Source: Metabacillus halosaccharovorans
Lineage (GTDB): Bacteria > Bacillota > Bacilli > Bacillales > Bacillaceae
Length of the DNA: 64,000 nt
Reading direction: 5' to 3'
NCBI RefSeq assembly: GCF_002019635.1
Contig: NZ_KV917371.1
Span: forward strand, 806,001-870,000
The notes beneath the pieces are model-generated. The model was not told the DNA's origin, did not search any database, and saw only the letters and a program-made list of their open reading frames with translations. How positions within the stretch are numbered: the stretch's first letter is position 1; the number at the start of each line of letters is the position of its first letter. The position numbers and the translations under genes were made by a program. This document shows, one piece after another, positions 63,472 to 64,000 of the stretch.

Positions 63472-64000
63472 TTAACTTCTAATTAATGTTAAAGAAGAGA
63501 TGGATGTTGCACCAGAGTCTCTTAGACGTTTGGCTGCGTGTCTTAGTGTGGTTCCTGTTGTATAAATGTCATCGATTAATAAAATGTTTTTCCCTTCTAT
63601 TATACTATGGTCGATAATAGAAAACACGTTTGAAGAAGTTAGTCGTTCATGACGGGATTTTTTGGATTGTTTTTCATGATGGGTTCGCTCGAGGACGTCC
63701 AACTGTGGGAGAGGAAGAAAGTCTGCTAAGAGTTTTGCTTGGTTAAAGCCGCGTTCGTAGAGCCGTTCAGGACTTAGTGGGATTGGGATAGTTGCATCGA
63801 ACTTTATCTTCTTGAAGTTTGTTTTGTAGCTTGTTTTGAGGTCTTTTTGGAAAACAGCTGCCAGGGCTGCATCCCCGCGGAATTTAAATGTTGAGAGAAT
63901 GTCCTTCATTGCGTCATTGTATTCATAGACAGATACATTACGCTCTAGAACCCCTTTCCATTTAGGGTCATTTTCCCAAGATTGGCAGTCTGAGCAATAA
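63472..64000 (-). CDS. comFC: ComFC competence protein, partial
   Basis: This phosphoribosyltransferase-fold protein is needed for DNA uptake during competence. The visible part (176 residues, N-terminus beyond the window) begins in a zinc-finger region (YCSDCQSW), continues PIPLSPERLYERGFNQAKLLA and ends with the PRPP loop ILLIDDIYTTGTTLRHAA. An internal ATG at 63909 would truncate it, so the frame is taken to the window edge. Its neighbours yvyF-flgM follow in the usual order. Confidence 0.95.
   Translation of the reverse strand, partial: YCSDCQSWENDPKWKGVLERNVSVYEYNDAMKDILSTFKFRGDAALAAVFQKDLKTSYKTNFKKIKFDATIPIPLSPERLYERGFNQAKLLADFLPLPQLDVLERTHHEKQSKKSRHERLTSSNVFSIIDHSIIEGKNILLIDDIYTTGTTLRHAAKRLRDSGATSISSLTLIRS

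Overview
The window looks like the chromosome of an AT-rich, motile, endospore-forming member of the Bacillaceae. The evidence is gene order: comFC-yvyF-flgM, flgN-flgK-flgL-yviE-fliW-csrA-hag, flaG-fliD-fliS-fliT-hpf, secA-prfB and yvjA-cccB-ftsE-ftsX ... ctpB-swrA-minJ run along the minus strand in the order I recall for Bacillus subtilis. No tRNA, rRNA or CRISPR array was seen.

Region 1 (1 to about 21.9 kb) is mixed metabolic and accessory DNA. It holds: a purine riboswitch before a TRZ/ATZ-family amidohydrolase; a Fur-box-flanked siderophore uptake locus (Btr-like regulator, binding lipoprotein, two FecCD permeases, trilactone esterase, no ATPase); a chemoreceptor with a sigma-D -10 element; an RsbR-like STAS protein; an LTA-synthase-type enzyme divergent from an alkaline phosphatase with a PHO box; TspO, UspA and SulP family proteins; an XRE regulator; and a candidate type I toxin with antisense RNA. 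A short palindromic repeat (core GGGACAGGT-CCT-GTCCC) occurs at seven places here and was not seen after 20.6 kb.

Region 2 (22 to 37.5 kb) is the conserved division, secretion and translation block: minJ, swrA, ctpB, an M23 coiled-coil hydrolase, ftsX, ftsE, cccB, yvjA, prfB (with the programmed frameshift), secA, rbsK and hpf. A 52-bp tandem repeat, a 42-bp coding minisatellite, and copies of a roughly 125-bp Bacillus-type intergenic repeat are interspersed.

Region 3 (37.7 to 64 kb) is a late flagellar cluster with three flagellin loci. The standard minimal hag sits beside csrA-fliW. A second, 604-residue flagellin is coupled to its own FliS-like chaperone, and this block sits between flgM and flgN with FliK-like, FlhB-like and YaaR genes. 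The third is a very large flagellin of about 1,150 residues with a TolB-like segment and seven or eight modular repeats in its variable region. It is split into two reading frames by what reads as a 7-bp tandem duplication. Four sugar/methyl-transfer genes (two GT2-TPR, one methyltransferase, one GT4) lie between hag and this giant flagellin, next to a decayed IS110-type transposase, suggesting a horizontally shaped flagellin-diversification island. SwrA, FlgM, CsrA, FliW and several sigma-D promoters provide the expected control.

The most notable unexplained features are the split modular flagellin, a 31-codon leader ORF stop-coupled to hag, the toxin candidate, and the repeat families.
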